Assembly (NCBI GenBank): GCA_964533495.1 | Contig: CAZHJU010000006.1 | Location: 49,582 to 113,581 of the forward strand | Direction: 5' to 3' | Source: Ga0077527 sp964533495 | GTDB lineage: Bacteria; Pseudomonadota; Gammaproteobacteria; Burkholderiales; SG8-41 | Length of the DNA: 64,000 bases | Shown here: in pieces, positions 35,473 through 43,300 of the stretch | Layout: each line of letters opens with the position of its first letter | Position numbering within the stretch: position 1 is the stretch's first letter | The notes under the pieces: generated by a model | Databases searched by the model: none | Told to the model about the DNA's origin: nothing | What the model saw: only the letters and a program-made list of their open reading frames with translations | Made by a program: the position numbers and the translations under genes

Positions 35473-36441
35473 ATGACATGGGCGCATGTGATCGATGAAC
35501 TGGCAGCGGGACAGCCGCTGTCCGAAAGCGAAGCCGAGATTCTGTTCGCGGCGGTGTTCGACGGCGGCGTGCCCGATCTCGAACTGGGCGGCCTGCTGGC
35601 GCTGATCGAACAGCGCCCACTGTCGCAGCAGGAACTGGCCGGCGTGCTGGTCGCGCTGTCGACGCGGGTGTTCCAGGTCACGGCGCCGGACACGCAGTGG
35701 CGGCCGGTGCTGATGCCGGGGTACGGCGGCCTGCGCGAGCAGCCGAACCTGCTGCCGCTGCTGGCGCTGAGCCTGCAGCGCATGGGCATTCCGGTGCTGG
35801 TGCACGGCATGCTGAGCGGCGAACGCGGCGTGGCCGCGGCCTATATCCTGCGCGAGATGGGCATCATGCCCTGCGCGAGCCTCGCGCAGGCGCAGCAGGA
35901 ACTGCGGGCCGGGCATCTCGCCTTCGTGCCCACCGGCGCGCTGGCGCCGGCGCTGGCGGACCTGCTGGCGCTGCGCGCGCGCCTCGGCGGCGGTGCCTTC
36001 GCGCGCGTGCTGGCGCGCCTGGCCGATCCCTTCGCCGGCGCCGCGCTGCAACTGGTGCCCGCGGAACACGCGCATGAACGCGTGGTGCTGCAGTCGCTGC
36101 TCTGCGACGTCGAAAAGAATGCACTGCTGTTCGAGACCCGCGACGGCGATCCCGTCGTGGATGCGCAATGCCGGCCGGGCATCGAGCTGGTGCGCGACGG
36201 ATCGGCGCGCCTGCTGTTCGATGCCGGGGTGACGCCGCGCTGCGCGCATCCGCTGCCCGCGGCGCACGATCTGAAGGGCACGGCGCGCTGGATCGGCGGC
36301 GTGCTCGAGGGGCGCATCCCGATGCCGGTGCCCATCGCCAACCAGTTCGCCTGCTGTCTCTACGGTACCGGCTACGCGCAGGACATCAACCAGGCCAAGG
36401 CCATCGCCGCGGTTGAGACCGGCAGCCTCGCGGCGGCCTGA
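35473..36441 (+). CDS. ybiB: YbiB, TrpD2-type DNA-binding protein
   Basis: The 322-residue protein has the anthranilate phosphoribosyltransferase-like fold without its active site. An N-terminal helical bundle (VIDELAAGQPLSESEAEILFAAVFDG) is followed by the alpha/beta domain (QWRPVLMPGYGGLREQPNLLPLLAL, GMLSGERGVAAAYILREMG). E. coli YbiB binds nucleic acids non-specifically and is LexA-regulated. Here the promoter is of sigma-54 type, which points to a nitrogen-linked control. AGGAGA precedes the ATG at 35473; the longer upstream frame is rejected. Confidence 0.86.
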   Translation: MTWAHVIDELAAGQPLSESEAEILFAAVFDGGVPDLELGGLLALIEQRPLSQQELAGVLVALSTRVFQVTAPDTQWRPVLMPGYGGLREQPNLLPLLALSLQRMGIPVLVHGMLSGERGVAAAYILREMGIMPCASLAQAQQELRAGHLAFVPTGALAPALADLLALRARLGGGAFARVLARLADPFAGAALQLVPAEHAHERVVLQSLLCDVEKNALLFETRDGDPVVDAQCRPGIELVRDGSARLLFDAGVTPRCAHPLPAAHDLKGTARWIGGVLEGRIPMPVPIANQFACCLYGTGYAQDINQAKAIAAVETGSLAAA

Positions 36442-36456
36442 ACGCGGCCGTTCCTG

Positions 36457-36494
36457 TTTTTCCCCTTTCCCCTTTCCCCTTCCTCCCTTTCCCC
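36457..36494 (-). other. pyrimidine tract with G-quadruplex potential on the minus strand
   Basis: This is an uninterrupted 38-nt C/T run. On the minus strand it reads as five or more G-runs of three or four separated by short A-rich loops (GGGGAAAGGGAGGAAGGGG and so on), the pattern of a G-quadruplex. It lies in the 173-bp gap between ybiB and the PuuD-like gene. The rest of the gap holds nothing I can support. Confidence 0.6.
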
Positions 36495-36614
36495 GCTCCC
36501 GCTGTTCCGCTGCCCTGCCGGCGCGGCGGCGGCGCGCCATCCCCGTGCTAGACTGGTTCCGGGTTTCAGCAGTCCGCCGCAGCCATTCCAACACCAACGA
36601 GGGGGGAGCTACGC

Positions 36615-37199
36615 ATGGGTGCCATATTCCAGTCGCTGGGCCGCACGGTGTTTGCCGGCTTTGTCATTCTTGTCCTGCTGGCCTTTGCCACCGGCGCCGG
36701 AACGCGCATGGGCGACGCCTCGTGGTGGGCGTTCGTGTTCCGCTGGCTGCACGTGCTCTGCGGCGTGATGTGGGTGGGCATCCTGTACTACTTCAACTTC
36801 GTGCAGATCCCGTCGATGCCGAAGATTCCGGACGAGCAGAAGCCGGCCATCGGCAAGGTGATCGCGCCGGCGGCGCTGTTCTGGTTCCGCTGGTCGGCAC
36901 TGGCCACGGTGGTGACCGGCCTGATCCTCGCCGGCAAATACCGCTACCTGGGCAGCGCGCTGACCTTCGGCGAGGGCCATGTCTACATCGGCATCGGCAT
37001 GTGGCTCGCGCTGGTCATGGCCTTCAACGTCTGGTTCATCATCTGGCCGAACCAGAAGAAGGTGCTGGGCATCGTCCAGGCCGATGCCGACGCCAGGGCG
37101 AAGGCGGCGCGGGTCGCGATGCTCACTTCGCGCCTCAACACCATGCTGTCGATTCCGATGCTGTTCTGCATGGTCGCCCAGCAGAACATCCCGGTGTAG
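36615..37199 (+). CDS. PuuD-like (urate hydroxylase N-terminal type) membrane protein
   Basis: The 194-residue protein has four transmembrane helices. The conserved blocks are WLHVLCGVMWVGILYYFNFVQIPSM and FWFRWSALATVVTGLIL, then GMWLALVMAFNVWFIIWPNQKKVLG, all typical of the urate-oxidase N-terminal membrane family. True PuuD has a C-terminal cytochrome c domain. That domain is absent here, so urate oxidation is not supported. Function is unknown. Confidence 0.78.
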   Translation: MGAIFQSLGRTVFAGFVILVLLAFATGAGTRMGDASWWAFVFRWLHVLCGVMWVGILYYFNFVQIPSMPKIPDEQKPAIGKVIAPAALFWFRWSALATVVTGLILAGKYRYLGSALTFGEGHVYIGIGMWLALVMAFNVWFIIWPNQKKVLGIVQADADARAKAARVAMLTSRLNTMLSIPMLFCMVAQQNIPV

Positions 37200-37266
37200 C
37201 GGCTGCGGCGGAGAGGGCGGCGGCGCGGGCAAAAGTCCGCACTGCAATGCAGGGTATTGCCGCCGC

Positions 37267-37296
37267 GCTTGGCGCATCCGCGCCGGCTCCCTTATC
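37267..37296 (+). promoter_or_regulatory. candidate sodB promoter
   Basis: TTGGCG (37267-37272) and TATCAT (37291-37296) are separated by 18 bp and lie 38 bp before the sodB ATG. The boxes match the sigma-70 consensus at 4 and 5 of 6 positions. Confidence 0.45.
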
Positions 37297-37333
37297 ATCA
37301 CGGGTTTCCAGCGACAACCCGAGAGGAAACCGC

Positions 37334-37915
37334 ATGCAACACGAACTGCCGCAACTGCCGTATGCCATGGACGCGCTGGCGCCGCACATCTCGAAGGAAA
37401 CCTTCGAATTCCATTATGGCAAGCACCATCAGGCCTATGTCACCAATCTCAACGGCCTGATCAAGGGCACCGAGTTCGAGAACGCCTCGCTCGAGGACAT
37501 CATCAAAAAATCCTCCGGCGGCGTGTTCAACAACGCGGCCCAGGTCTGGAACCACACCTTTTTCTGGAACAGCATGAAGCCGAACGGCGGCGGCAAGCCC
37601 TCGGGCGCGCTGGCCGCGGCCATCGACAAGAAGTGGGGCAGCTTCGACGCCTTCAAGGAAGCCTTCACCAAGAGCGCGGTCGGCAACTTCGGTTCCGGCT
37701 GGACCTGGCTGGTGAAAAAGGCCGACGGCAGCGTGGACATCGTCAACACGTCGAACGCCGGCACCGTGCTGACCACGGCCGACAAGGCCCTGCTGACCAT
37801 CGACGTGTGGGAGCATGCCTACTACATCGATTTCCGCAATGCGCGGCCGAAGTTCGTCGAGACCTTCCTCAACAGCCTCGCCAACTGGGATTTCGCCGCG
37901 AAAAATTTCGGCTGA
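37334..37915 (+). CDS. sodB: iron superoxide dismutase
   Basis: The 193-residue protein has the Fe/Mn-SOD ligands. His27 lies in FEFHYGKHHQAYV, a second His in QVWNHTFFW, and Asp and His in IDVWEHAYYIDF. The Fe-type AGNFGSGWTWLV variant (here VGNFGSGWTWLV) and lack of a signal peptide point to a cytosolic iron enzyme that dismutates superoxide. GAGAGG precedes the ATG. A clear terminator follows. Confidence 0.95.
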   Translation: MQHELPQLPYAMDALAPHISKETFEFHYGKHHQAYVTNLNGLIKGTEFENASLEDIIKKSSGGVFNNAAQVWNHTFFWNSMKPNGGGKPSGALAAAIDKKWGSFDAFKEAFTKSAVGNFGSGWTWLVKKADGSVDIVNTSNAGTVLTTADKALLTIDVWEHAYYIDFRNARPKFVETFLNSLANWDFAAKNFG

Positions 37916-37935
37916 GCGGCGCCGGCTGAACAAGA

Positions 37936-37962
37936 AAGCCCGGCATTGCCGGGCTTTTTTTG
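37936..37962 (+). terminator. intrinsic terminator after sodB
   Basis: A 9-bp stem (AAGCCCGGC/GCCGGGCTT) with an ATT loop is followed by a run of T. It is well placed 20 bp after the sodB stop and before the convergent DUF192 gene. Confidence 0.9.
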
Positions 37963-37980
37963 TCCGTTTTTCGTCCGCTG

Positions 37981-38433
37981 TCAGCGCGGCGTCGGCGCGC
38001 GCTCGAGGCCCTCGATTTTCATGCCGGGCCCGATGCCGCGCTTGCGGAACCAGCCGAGGTTCATTTCCAGCGCGTAGCGCACCGGCTTCTTCGCGGTGTG
38101 CGAGTCGCGGGTATGCGGCTGCATGTCCTCGATGTTGACGATCGTGCCGGCCTCGTCGATGAAGGCGACCGACAGCGGGATGTACGTGTTCATCATCCAC
38201 ATGCCGTGGTAGGCGACGTCGCGGAACACGAACAGCATGCCGCGGTTCTCCGGCAGCATGCGCCGGTGCATCAGGCCCTGCATGCGGTCGGGATCGTTGC
38301 TCGCGACTTCGGCGGTCAGCGCGTGTTTGCCGAGCTTCAGCTCAATCAGCGGCATGCCGCCCTGCGCGGGCCCCTGGGCCTGGACGGTGGTGGCGGCGAA
38401 GGCGAACAACAGCAGGCTCAGCCAGCGTTTCAT
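37981..38433 (-). CDS. DUF192 family exported protein
   Basis: The 150-residue protein has a signal peptide (WLSLLLFAFAATTVQAQ) and the DUF192 core: ASNDPDRMQGLMHRRMLPENRGMLFVF, MWMMNTYIPLSVAFIDEAGTIVNIEDMQPH and YALEMNLGWFRKRGIGPG. The family is of unknown function and probably periplasmic here. Its ATG overlaps the stop of the CbiX-like gene by 4 bp, so the two are coupled. Confidence 0.88.
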   Translation of the reverse strand: MKRWLSLLLFAFAATTVQAQGPAQGGMPLIELKLGKHALTAEVASNDPDRMQGLMHRRMLPENRGMLFVFRDVAYHGMWMMNTYIPLSVAFIDEAGTIVNIEDMQPHTRDSHTAKKPVRYALEMNLGWFRKRGIGPGMKIEGLERAPTPR

Positions 38434-38867
38434 GCGGGATTCTCCGGCGAGGATCGGACCAGCCAGGCGGCGATGGCTTCGCGCAGTTCGGGCGCGTCGC
38501 CGATGGCCGGCAGCAGCGCGAGGCGCAGACCGGGGTGGCGGCCGCGGATGTCGTCGAGCAGCTTCGGCAGGTCGTTTTTCAGGTGGCCGCCCTGCGCCAT
38601 GAACAGCGGGGCGACGCGAATCTCGCGGAGCCCCTGTGCCGCCAGCGCGGCGATCGCGTCGGGCAGCGAGGGCTGCTGCAGCTCGAGAAAGGCCAGCGTC
38701 ACCGCCAGGTCCGGGCGCCGCTGCGCGACCTGCCGCGCGATGTCGCGGAACGGTTCCGCCCATTCCGGATCGCGCGCGCCGTGGGCGAAGAGAATCAGCG
38801 CTGAACGATGAGTAATGAGCGATGAGCTCAAGCGGGCGCCACTGGCAGGTTTGCGTTCATCATTCAT
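38430..38867 (-). CDS. CbiX/SirB-like chelatase
   Basis: The short single-domain chelatase of the CbiX(S) type has LILFAHGARDPEWAEPF with the metal-binding His, and APLFMAQGGHLKNDLPKLL with the second. It would insert cobalt, nickel or iron into a sirohydrochlorin-type tetrapyrrole. The start is unclear: the coding-like part begins ALILFAHG, but no ATG is close. The ATG at 38867, with GGAG 4 nt upstream, lies inside a GATGAG repeat and adds 22 residues that are repeat-encoded. A TTG at 38831 is the alternative. Confidence 0.8.
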   Translation of the reverse strand: MNDERKPASGARLSSSLITHRSALILFAHGARDPEWAEPFRDIARQVAQRRPDLAVTLAFLELQQPSLPDAIAALAAQGLREIRVAPLFMAQGGHLKNDLPKLLDDIRGRHPGLRLALLPAIGDAPELREAIAAWLVRSSPENPA

Positions 38868-38887
38868 CGCTCCGCGCTCATCGTCAT
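38804..38887. repeat. GATGAG-iteron repeat, copy C, overlapping a gene start
   Basis: The left part (38804-38827) reads AACGATGAGTAATGAGCGATG. The right part (38855-38887) reads as its near-complement with TTCATCATTCATCGC and GCTCATCG. Together they form an interrupted inverted repeat at the 5' end of the chelatase gene. Confidence 0.6.
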
Positions 38888-39333
38888 GTTCTGCCACTGC
38901 TTCCAAACCCGCCGGCGCCGCGGCTGGACGCGTTGAACTCGTCGACGATGTTGAAGGCGACCTGCACGACCGGCACGACCACCAGCTGCGCCAGGCGTTC
39001 CAGCGGGTTGATCGTGAATGCGGTATTGCCGCGGTTCCAGGTCGAGACGAAGAGCTGGCCCTGGTAATCGGAATCGATCAGGCCGACGAGATTGCCGAGC
39101 ACGATGCCGTGCTTGTGGCCGAGACCCGAGCGCGGCAGGATGATCGCGGCGAGGCCGGGGTCGGCGATGTGGATCGCCATGCCGGCGGGGATCAACTCGG
39201 TCTGGCCGGGCTGCAGCGTCAGCGGCGCGTCGAGGCAGGCGCGCAGGTCGAGGCCGGCGGAGCCGGGCGTGGCGTACTGCGGCAACTGGTCGCGCAGGCG
39301 CGCGTCGAGGATTTTGACGTCGATGGATTTCAT
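38884..39333 (-). CDS. dut: dUTP diphosphatase
   Basis: The 149-residue trimeric dUTPase has all motifs: PGSAGLDLRAC (1), PRSGLGHKHGIVLGN (2), GLIDSDYQGQL (3), FTINPLERLAQLVVVPV (4) and RGAGGFGSSG (5). It hydrolyses dUTP to dUMP and keeps uracil out of DNA. The start at 39333 matches the E. coli enzyme; 60 further open codons upstream are not conserved. It sits downstream of coaBC as in many proteobacteria. Confidence 0.95.
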   Translation of the reverse strand: MKSIDVKILDARLRDQLPQYATPGSAGLDLRACLDAPLTLQPGQTELIPAGMAIHIADPGLAAIILPRSGLGHKHGIVLGNLVGLIDSDYQGQLFVSTWNRGNTAFTINPLERLAQLVVVPVVQVAFNIVDEFNASSRGAGGFGSSGRT

Positions 39334-39406
39334 GGAAATGCGTGACAGGTAAGGGGTGCGGTGAGCGGTAGGCAGTGAGCGGGCGCGACCCGCGATGCGG
39401 AATGGA

Positions 39407-40627
39407 TTACCCGGATTTCCGGGTTTTGCCGGCGAGGAGCCCGGCGATGTGCGCGACGATCTGCCGCGCCACGGCTTCCTTCGGCGCGCGTGGCAGCCGG
39501 TGGGTGCCGGCATCGTCGAGCAGCGAGACTTCGTTGTCGTCGGCGCCGATCGCGTCCTGCGCGAGGTTGGCGATCATCAGCTTCACTTTCTTGCGCCGAC
39601 GCTTTTCGTCGGCATAGGCGTCGAGGTTGCGGCTTTCGGCGGCGAAGCCGACGCAGAACGGCGGTTTCGGACGCGAGGCGATCCAGCCGAGGATGTCGGG
39701 ATTGGGCACGAAATCCAGCGTCAGCCCCGCCGCGTCCGTTTTCTTGATCTTGTGTTTGCGCGGCGCGCTGACGCGGTAGTCGGCGACGGCGGCGACGCCG
39801 ATGAAGATATCGGCCTTCGCCGCATGTTTTTTCACGGCATCGAACATTTCCGCCGCGGTCTGCACGCGTTCGACGCGGGCGCCGACCGGGGCGGCGAGGC
39901 TGACCGGGCCGGAGACCAGCGTGACTTGGGCGCCGGCGGCGATCGCCGCGCGCGCCAGCGCGTAACCCATCTTGCCGGAACTGCGGTTGGTGATGCCGCG
40001 CACCGTGTCGATCGGCTCGAAGGTCGGGCCGGCGGTCATCAGCAGGCGTTTGCCTTTGAGGATCTTCGGCTCGAGGAAAGCGGCGACGGCTTCGGCCAGT
40101 TCGTCGGCTTCAAGCATGCGCCCCATGCCGGTTTCGCCGCAGGCCTGGTCGCCGCTGTCCGGACCGAGGATGGCGACGCCGTCCTGCCGCAACTGCGCGA
40201 CGTTGCGCTGCGTCGCCGGGTGTTCCCACATCTGGCGGTTCATCGCCGGCGCGACGAGCAGCGGGCAGTCGCGGGCGAGGCACAGTGTCGACAGCAGATC
40301 ATCGGCGAGGCCGTGCACGCATTTGGCGATGAAGTCGGCGGTCGCCGGCGCAATGACGATCGCGTCCTTGTCGCGCGACAGCTCGATGTGCGGCATGCCG
40401 TTGGCGATGCGGCTGTCCCACATGTCGGTGTGGACCGGGTGTCCGGACAGCGCCTGCAGCGTGGCCGGCGTGATGAAGCCGCAGGCGGCCTCGGTCATCA
40501 CCACCTGCACTTCGATGCCGCGGTCGCCCAGCCGGCGCACCAGCTCCGCCGCCTTGTACGCGGCGATGCCGCCGGTGATCCCGAGCAGGATTTTCCTGCG
40601 GCCGGTTTTTCCTTGAATATCAGTCAC
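39407..40627 (-). CDS. coaBC: bifunctional phosphopantothenoylcysteine decarboxylase/synthase
   Basis: The 406-residue fusion carries the N-terminal CoaC flavoprotein (GITGGIAAYKAAELVRRL, the active His in MPHIELSRD, the APAMNRQMW motif) and the C-terminal CoaB synthase (GPTFEPIDTVRGITNRSSGKMG, then CVGFAAESRN). It makes 4'-phosphopantetheine in coenzyme A synthesis. The start is a GTG at 40627 after GGAAAG; no ATG fits better. It is divergent from radC across about 110 bp and upstream of dut. Confidence 0.95.
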   Translation of the reverse strand: MTDIQGKTGRRKILLGITGGIAAYKAAELVRRLGDRGIEVQVVMTEAACGFITPATLQALSGHPVHTDMWDSRIANGMPHIELSRDKDAIVIAPATADFIAKCVHGLADDLLSTLCLARDCPLLVAPAMNRQMWEHPATQRNVAQLRQDGVAILGPDSGDQACGETGMGRMLEADELAEAVAAFLEPKILKGKRLLMTAGPTFEPIDTVRGITNRSSGKMGYALARAAIAAGAQVTLVSGPVSLAAPVGARVERVQTAAEMFDAVKKHAAKADIFIGVAAVADYRVSAPRKHKIKKTDAAGLTLDFVPNPDILGWIASRPKPPFCVGFAAESRNLDAYADEKRRRKKVKLMIANLAQDAIGADDNEVSLLDDAGTHRLPRAPKEAVARQIVAHIAGLLAGKTRKSG

Positions 40628-40736
40628 GTAGCGCTTTCCGCGGCGGAGGGATGGCAAGTTTAACTGCAAATTCGGAGACGGGTAAACCGGACCTGCCGCG
40701 GTGCGTTCTGGAATAACCCACAACGGAGTATCCCGC

Positions 40737-41411
40737 ATGGCAATCACCGATTGGCCGCTGGACGACCGTCCGCGCGAGAAGCTGCTGGCCAAGGGGCCGC
40801 AAAGCCTGTCCGACGCCGAACTGGTCGCGATTTTCCTGCGCACCGGCGTCCGCGGCAAAACCGCGGTCGAAGTGGCGCGCGAGCAACTGCAGCGTTTCGG
40901 CTCGCTGTCGGCGCTGGCCGGGTCGGCCAACGAGTCCTTCTGCGCCAGTCCCGGCCTCGGCCCGGCGAAATATGCGCAGCTGCAGGCGGCGCTGGAGATC
41001 GCGCGGCGCACGCTGCGCGAGAAGCTCGATGCGGGCGCCGCCCTGTCCGGTCCGGGCGCGGTGCGCGATTACCTGCGCCTGACGCTGCATGCGCGGCCGC
41101 ACGAGGTGTTCGTCGTGGTGTTCCTCGACGCCCAGCACCGCGTGGTGGCCTCGGAGGAACTGTTCCGCGGCACGCTGACCCAGACCAGCGTCTATCCGCG
41201 GGAGGTGGTCAAGCGCGCGCTGCAGCACAACGCCGCCGCGGTGATTTTCGCGCACAACCATCCGTCCGGCGTCGCCGAACCGAGCCGCGCCGACGAGGCG
41301 CTGACCGCCGCACTGAAGCAGGCGCTGGCGCTGGTCGACGTGCGCGTACTGGACCATTTTGTCGTCGCCGGCGACGAGGCCCTGTCGTTCGCCGAGCGTG
41401 GAATATTATAA
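40737..41411 (+). CDS. radC: RadC family protein (JAMM/MPN+ domain)
   Basis: The 224-residue protein has an N-terminal helix-hairpin-helix part (PREKLLAKGPQSLSDAELVAIFLRTGVRG) and the MPN+ metal motif HNHPSGVAEPSRAD near 170-183. RadC is widely conserved, and its supposed repair role is disputed. GGAG precedes the ATG. The TAA stop lies inside AT-rich repeat copy 6. Confidence 0.92.
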   Translation: MAITDWPLDDRPREKLLAKGPQSLSDAELVAIFLRTGVRGKTAVEVAREQLQRFGSLSALAGSANESFCASPGLGPAKYAQLQAALEIARRTLREKLDAGAALSGPGAVRDYLRLTLHARPHEVFVVVFLDAQHRVVASEELFRGTLTQTSVYPREVVKRALQHNAAAVIFAHNHPSGVAEPSRADEALTAALKQALALVDVRVLDHFVVAGDEALSFAERGIL

Positions 41412-41434
41412 GTATTTGTTTTTATTGAATATTT
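41405..41434 (-). repeat. AT-rich IHF-like repeat, copy 6
   Basis: On the minus strand the core is AAACAAATACTTA (one base from the IHF consensus). It includes the radC stop and lies before the rpmB promoter. Confidence 0.75.
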
Positions 41435-41470
41435 TGTTTTTCCCGGGCCGGCTCCGGCCGATTTTACGGG

Positions 41471-41500
41471 TTGAGGCGGAGGGCCGTTCCGGTGTATGAT
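41471..41500 (+). promoter_or_regulatory. candidate rpmBG promoter
   Basis: TTGAGG (41471-41476) and TATGAT (41495-41500) with an 18-bp spacer lie 31 bp before the rpmB ATG. A strong promoter is expected here for ribosomal protein genes. Confidence 0.55.
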
Positions 41501-41531
41501 CCGCCCCTTTCTGAATTTGCGGAGCACAGCC

Positions 41532-41768
41532 ATGCCTCGGGTCTGCGACGTCACCGGCAAGAAGCCGATGATCGGGAACAACGTTTCCCATGCCAATAAC
41601 AAGACGAAGCGGCGTTTCCTGCCCAACCTGCAGAAGCGCCGGTTTTGGGTCGAGAGCGAAAACCGCTGGATCAGCCTGCGGGTGTCGACCGCCGGGCTGC
41701 GCACCATTGACCGCAAGGGCATCGACGTCGTGCTCGCCGATCTGCGCGGGCAGGGCATGAACATCTGA
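41532..41768 (+). CDS. rpmB: 50S ribosomal protein L28
   Basis: The 78-residue protein reads MPRVCDVTGKKPMIGNNVSH, then NKTKRRFLPNLQKRRFW, typical of L28. It is a component of the large ribosomal subunit. GGAG precedes the ATG, and rpmG follows 10 bp downstream in the usual operon. Confidence 0.97.
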   Translation: MPRVCDVTGKKPMIGNNVSHANNKTKRRFLPNLQKRRFWVESENRWISLRVSTAGLRTIDRKGIDVVLADLRGQGMNI

Positions 41769-41778
41769 GGACAGGACC

Positions 41779-41934
41779 ATGCGCGAAAAAATCAAGCTCG
41801 AATCCACCGCCGGCACCGGCCATTTCTACACCACCACCAAGAACAAGCGCACGATGACCGAGAAGATGGAGATCAAGAAATTCGATCCCGTCGCGCGCAA
41901 GCACGTGGCCTACAAGGAAGCGAAGATCAAGTAA
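41779..41934 (+). CDS. rpmG: 50S ribosomal protein L33
   Basis: The 51-residue protein (MREKIKLESTAGTGHFYTTT, later MEIKKFDPVARKHVAYKEAKIK) is the cysteine-free, zinc-independent L33 form. It is expressed with rpmB and is closed by a very strong bidirectional terminator 13 bp after the stop. The gene is too short to stand out without its context. Confidence 0.96.
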   Translation: MREKIKLESTAGTGHFYTTTKNKRTMTEKMEIKKFDPVARKHVAYKEAKIK

Positions 41935-41947
41935 GCGCTGCGCGAAC

Positions 41948-41987
41948 GACAATAAAAAACCCGCCGGAAGGCGGGTTTTTTATTGTC
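41948..41987. terminator. bidirectional intrinsic terminator
   Basis: A perfect 18-bp stem (outer GACAATAAAAAA, inner CCCGCC) with a GGAA loop has A- and T-runs on both sides. It can stop both the rpmBG and the convergent desaturase transcripts. Confidence 0.95.
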
Positions 41988-41997
41988 GAGGAATACG

Positions 41998-43158
41998 TTA
42001 TGCGTAGCAGCGCAGCTGCCGGGAGAACTGCTGCAGCGCTTCGATGCCGCTGGCTTCGGCGCGGTGGCACCAGTCTTCCAGTTGCCTGACCAGCTGTTCC
42101 TTGGAGGCGGTCGAGCGTTGCCACAGCTGCGCGAGCTCGTCGCGCATGGTGTAGATCGTGGCCAGCACGCTGCTGTGGCGGATCACGGCGTCACGCTGTT
42201 CCCGTTCGACGGCGGGCAGCGCGGCCTTGTCGATGTGCAGCCAGCGCTTGAGCTTGCCGATGTCGACGCCGGCGGCCTGGCCCTTGAGGGTCTGCAGTTC
42301 GGCGGCGCAGGTCGCGCGCAGCGAGGCCGTGTATTTCGCCAGCACTTCGTAGCGGTGGGTGGCGACCGCCTGCAGCGTGGCGAGATCGCAGCGGGTTTTC
42401 GAGTTGTCGAGCATCAGCTTCGGCGCGACTTTCTTCACCTTGGCCAGGCCCAGCGTTTCGAGGACGCGGATGTAGAGCCAGCCGATGTCGAACTCGTACC
42501 AGCGGCTCGACAGTTTCGCCGACGTGGCATAGGCATGGTGGTTGTTGTGCAGTTCCTCGCCGCCGATCAGGATGCCCCAGGGAAAGACGTTGGTGCTGGT
42601 GTCCTCGGGCTGGAAGTTGCGATAGCCCCAGTAGTGGCCGACGCCGTTGATGATGCCGGCGGCCGTGAACGGGATCCACGCCATCTGCACCGCCCAGATC
42701 GTCAGGCCGATCGGCCCGAACAGGACGAGGTTGATCACCAGCATCGAGCCGATGCCCCAGCGGTCGTGGCTGTAGAGATTGCGCTCGAGCCAGTCGTCGG
42801 GCGTGCCGTAGCCGTAGCGCTCCAGGGTTTCTTGGTTACGGCCTTCCTTGCGGTAGAGCTCGGCGCCTTCCAGCAGCACCTTGCGGATGCCGTAGATCTG
42901 CGGGCTGTGCGGATCCTCGACGGTCTCGCACTTGGCGTGGTGCTTGCGGTGGATGGCCGTCCAGTGCTTGGTCAGCATGCCGGTGGTCAGCCACAGCCAG
43001 AAACGGAAGAAGTGCGCCGGGATCGGGTGCAGGTCCAGCGCGCGGTGCGCCGAATGGCGATGCAGGTAAATCGTGACGGCGGCAATCGTGATGTGGGTGA
43101 GCACCAGCGCGTACGCCACGTAACCCCACCACGGTAAATCCAGAACCCCTGTAAACAT
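41998..43158 (-). CDS. acyl-CoA/acyl-lipid delta-9-type fatty acid desaturase
   Basis: The 386-residue membrane protein has the three histidine boxes HRHSAHR (near 33-39), HRKHH (near 70-74) and HNNHH (near 206-210), which bind the di-iron centre. Helices lie between them. The C-terminal 140 residues are an extra helical, soluble part. It would introduce a double bond in saturated acyl chains using O2 and tune membrane fluidity. Length exceeds the simplest bacterial forms because of the C-terminal part. Confidence 0.9.
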   Translation of the reverse strand: MFTGVLDLPWWGYVAYALVLTHITIAAVTIYLHRHSAHRALDLHPIPAHFFRFWLWLTTGMLTKHWTAIHRKHHAKCETVEDPHSPQIYGIRKVLLEGAELYRKEGRNQETLERYGYGTPDDWLERNLYSHDRWGIGSMLVINLVLFGPIGLTIWAVQMAWIPFTAAGIINGVGHYWGYRNFQPEDTSTNVFPWGILIGGEELHNNHHAYATSAKLSSRWYEFDIGWLYIRVLETLGLAKVKKVAPKLMLDNSKTRCDLATLQAVATHRYEVLAKYTASLRATCAAELQTLKGQAAGVDIGKLKRWLHIDKAALPAVEREQRDAVIRHSSVLATIYTMRDELAQLWQRSTASKEQLVRQLEDWCHRAEASGIEALQQFSRQLRCYA

Positions 43159-43270
43159 TGAACTCCTCGCTATTCAGCGCGTTGGAACAAACTTGAAACC
43201 AAGCCGAGGGCAGTGTACTGAAGAACCCCGACCGGGGATAGTCCAGAGCATGAAATAAAGCGGGAACGAA

Positions 43271-43300
43271 ATAATAAGATATTGTTTTTATTGATTAATT
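43271..43300 (-). repeat. AT-rich IHF-like repeat, copy 7
   Basis: On the minus strand the core is AAACAATATCTTA (one base from the IHF consensus). It holds the TAA stop of the MscS gene, in the same orientation to that gene as copies 1, 3 and 8 are to theirs. Confidence 0.72.

Noticed and set aside
36615..37199. Annotation of the PuuD-like gene as a functional urate oxidase
   Set aside because: The cytochrome c domain of true PuuD is missing and no purine catabolic genes are adjacent.
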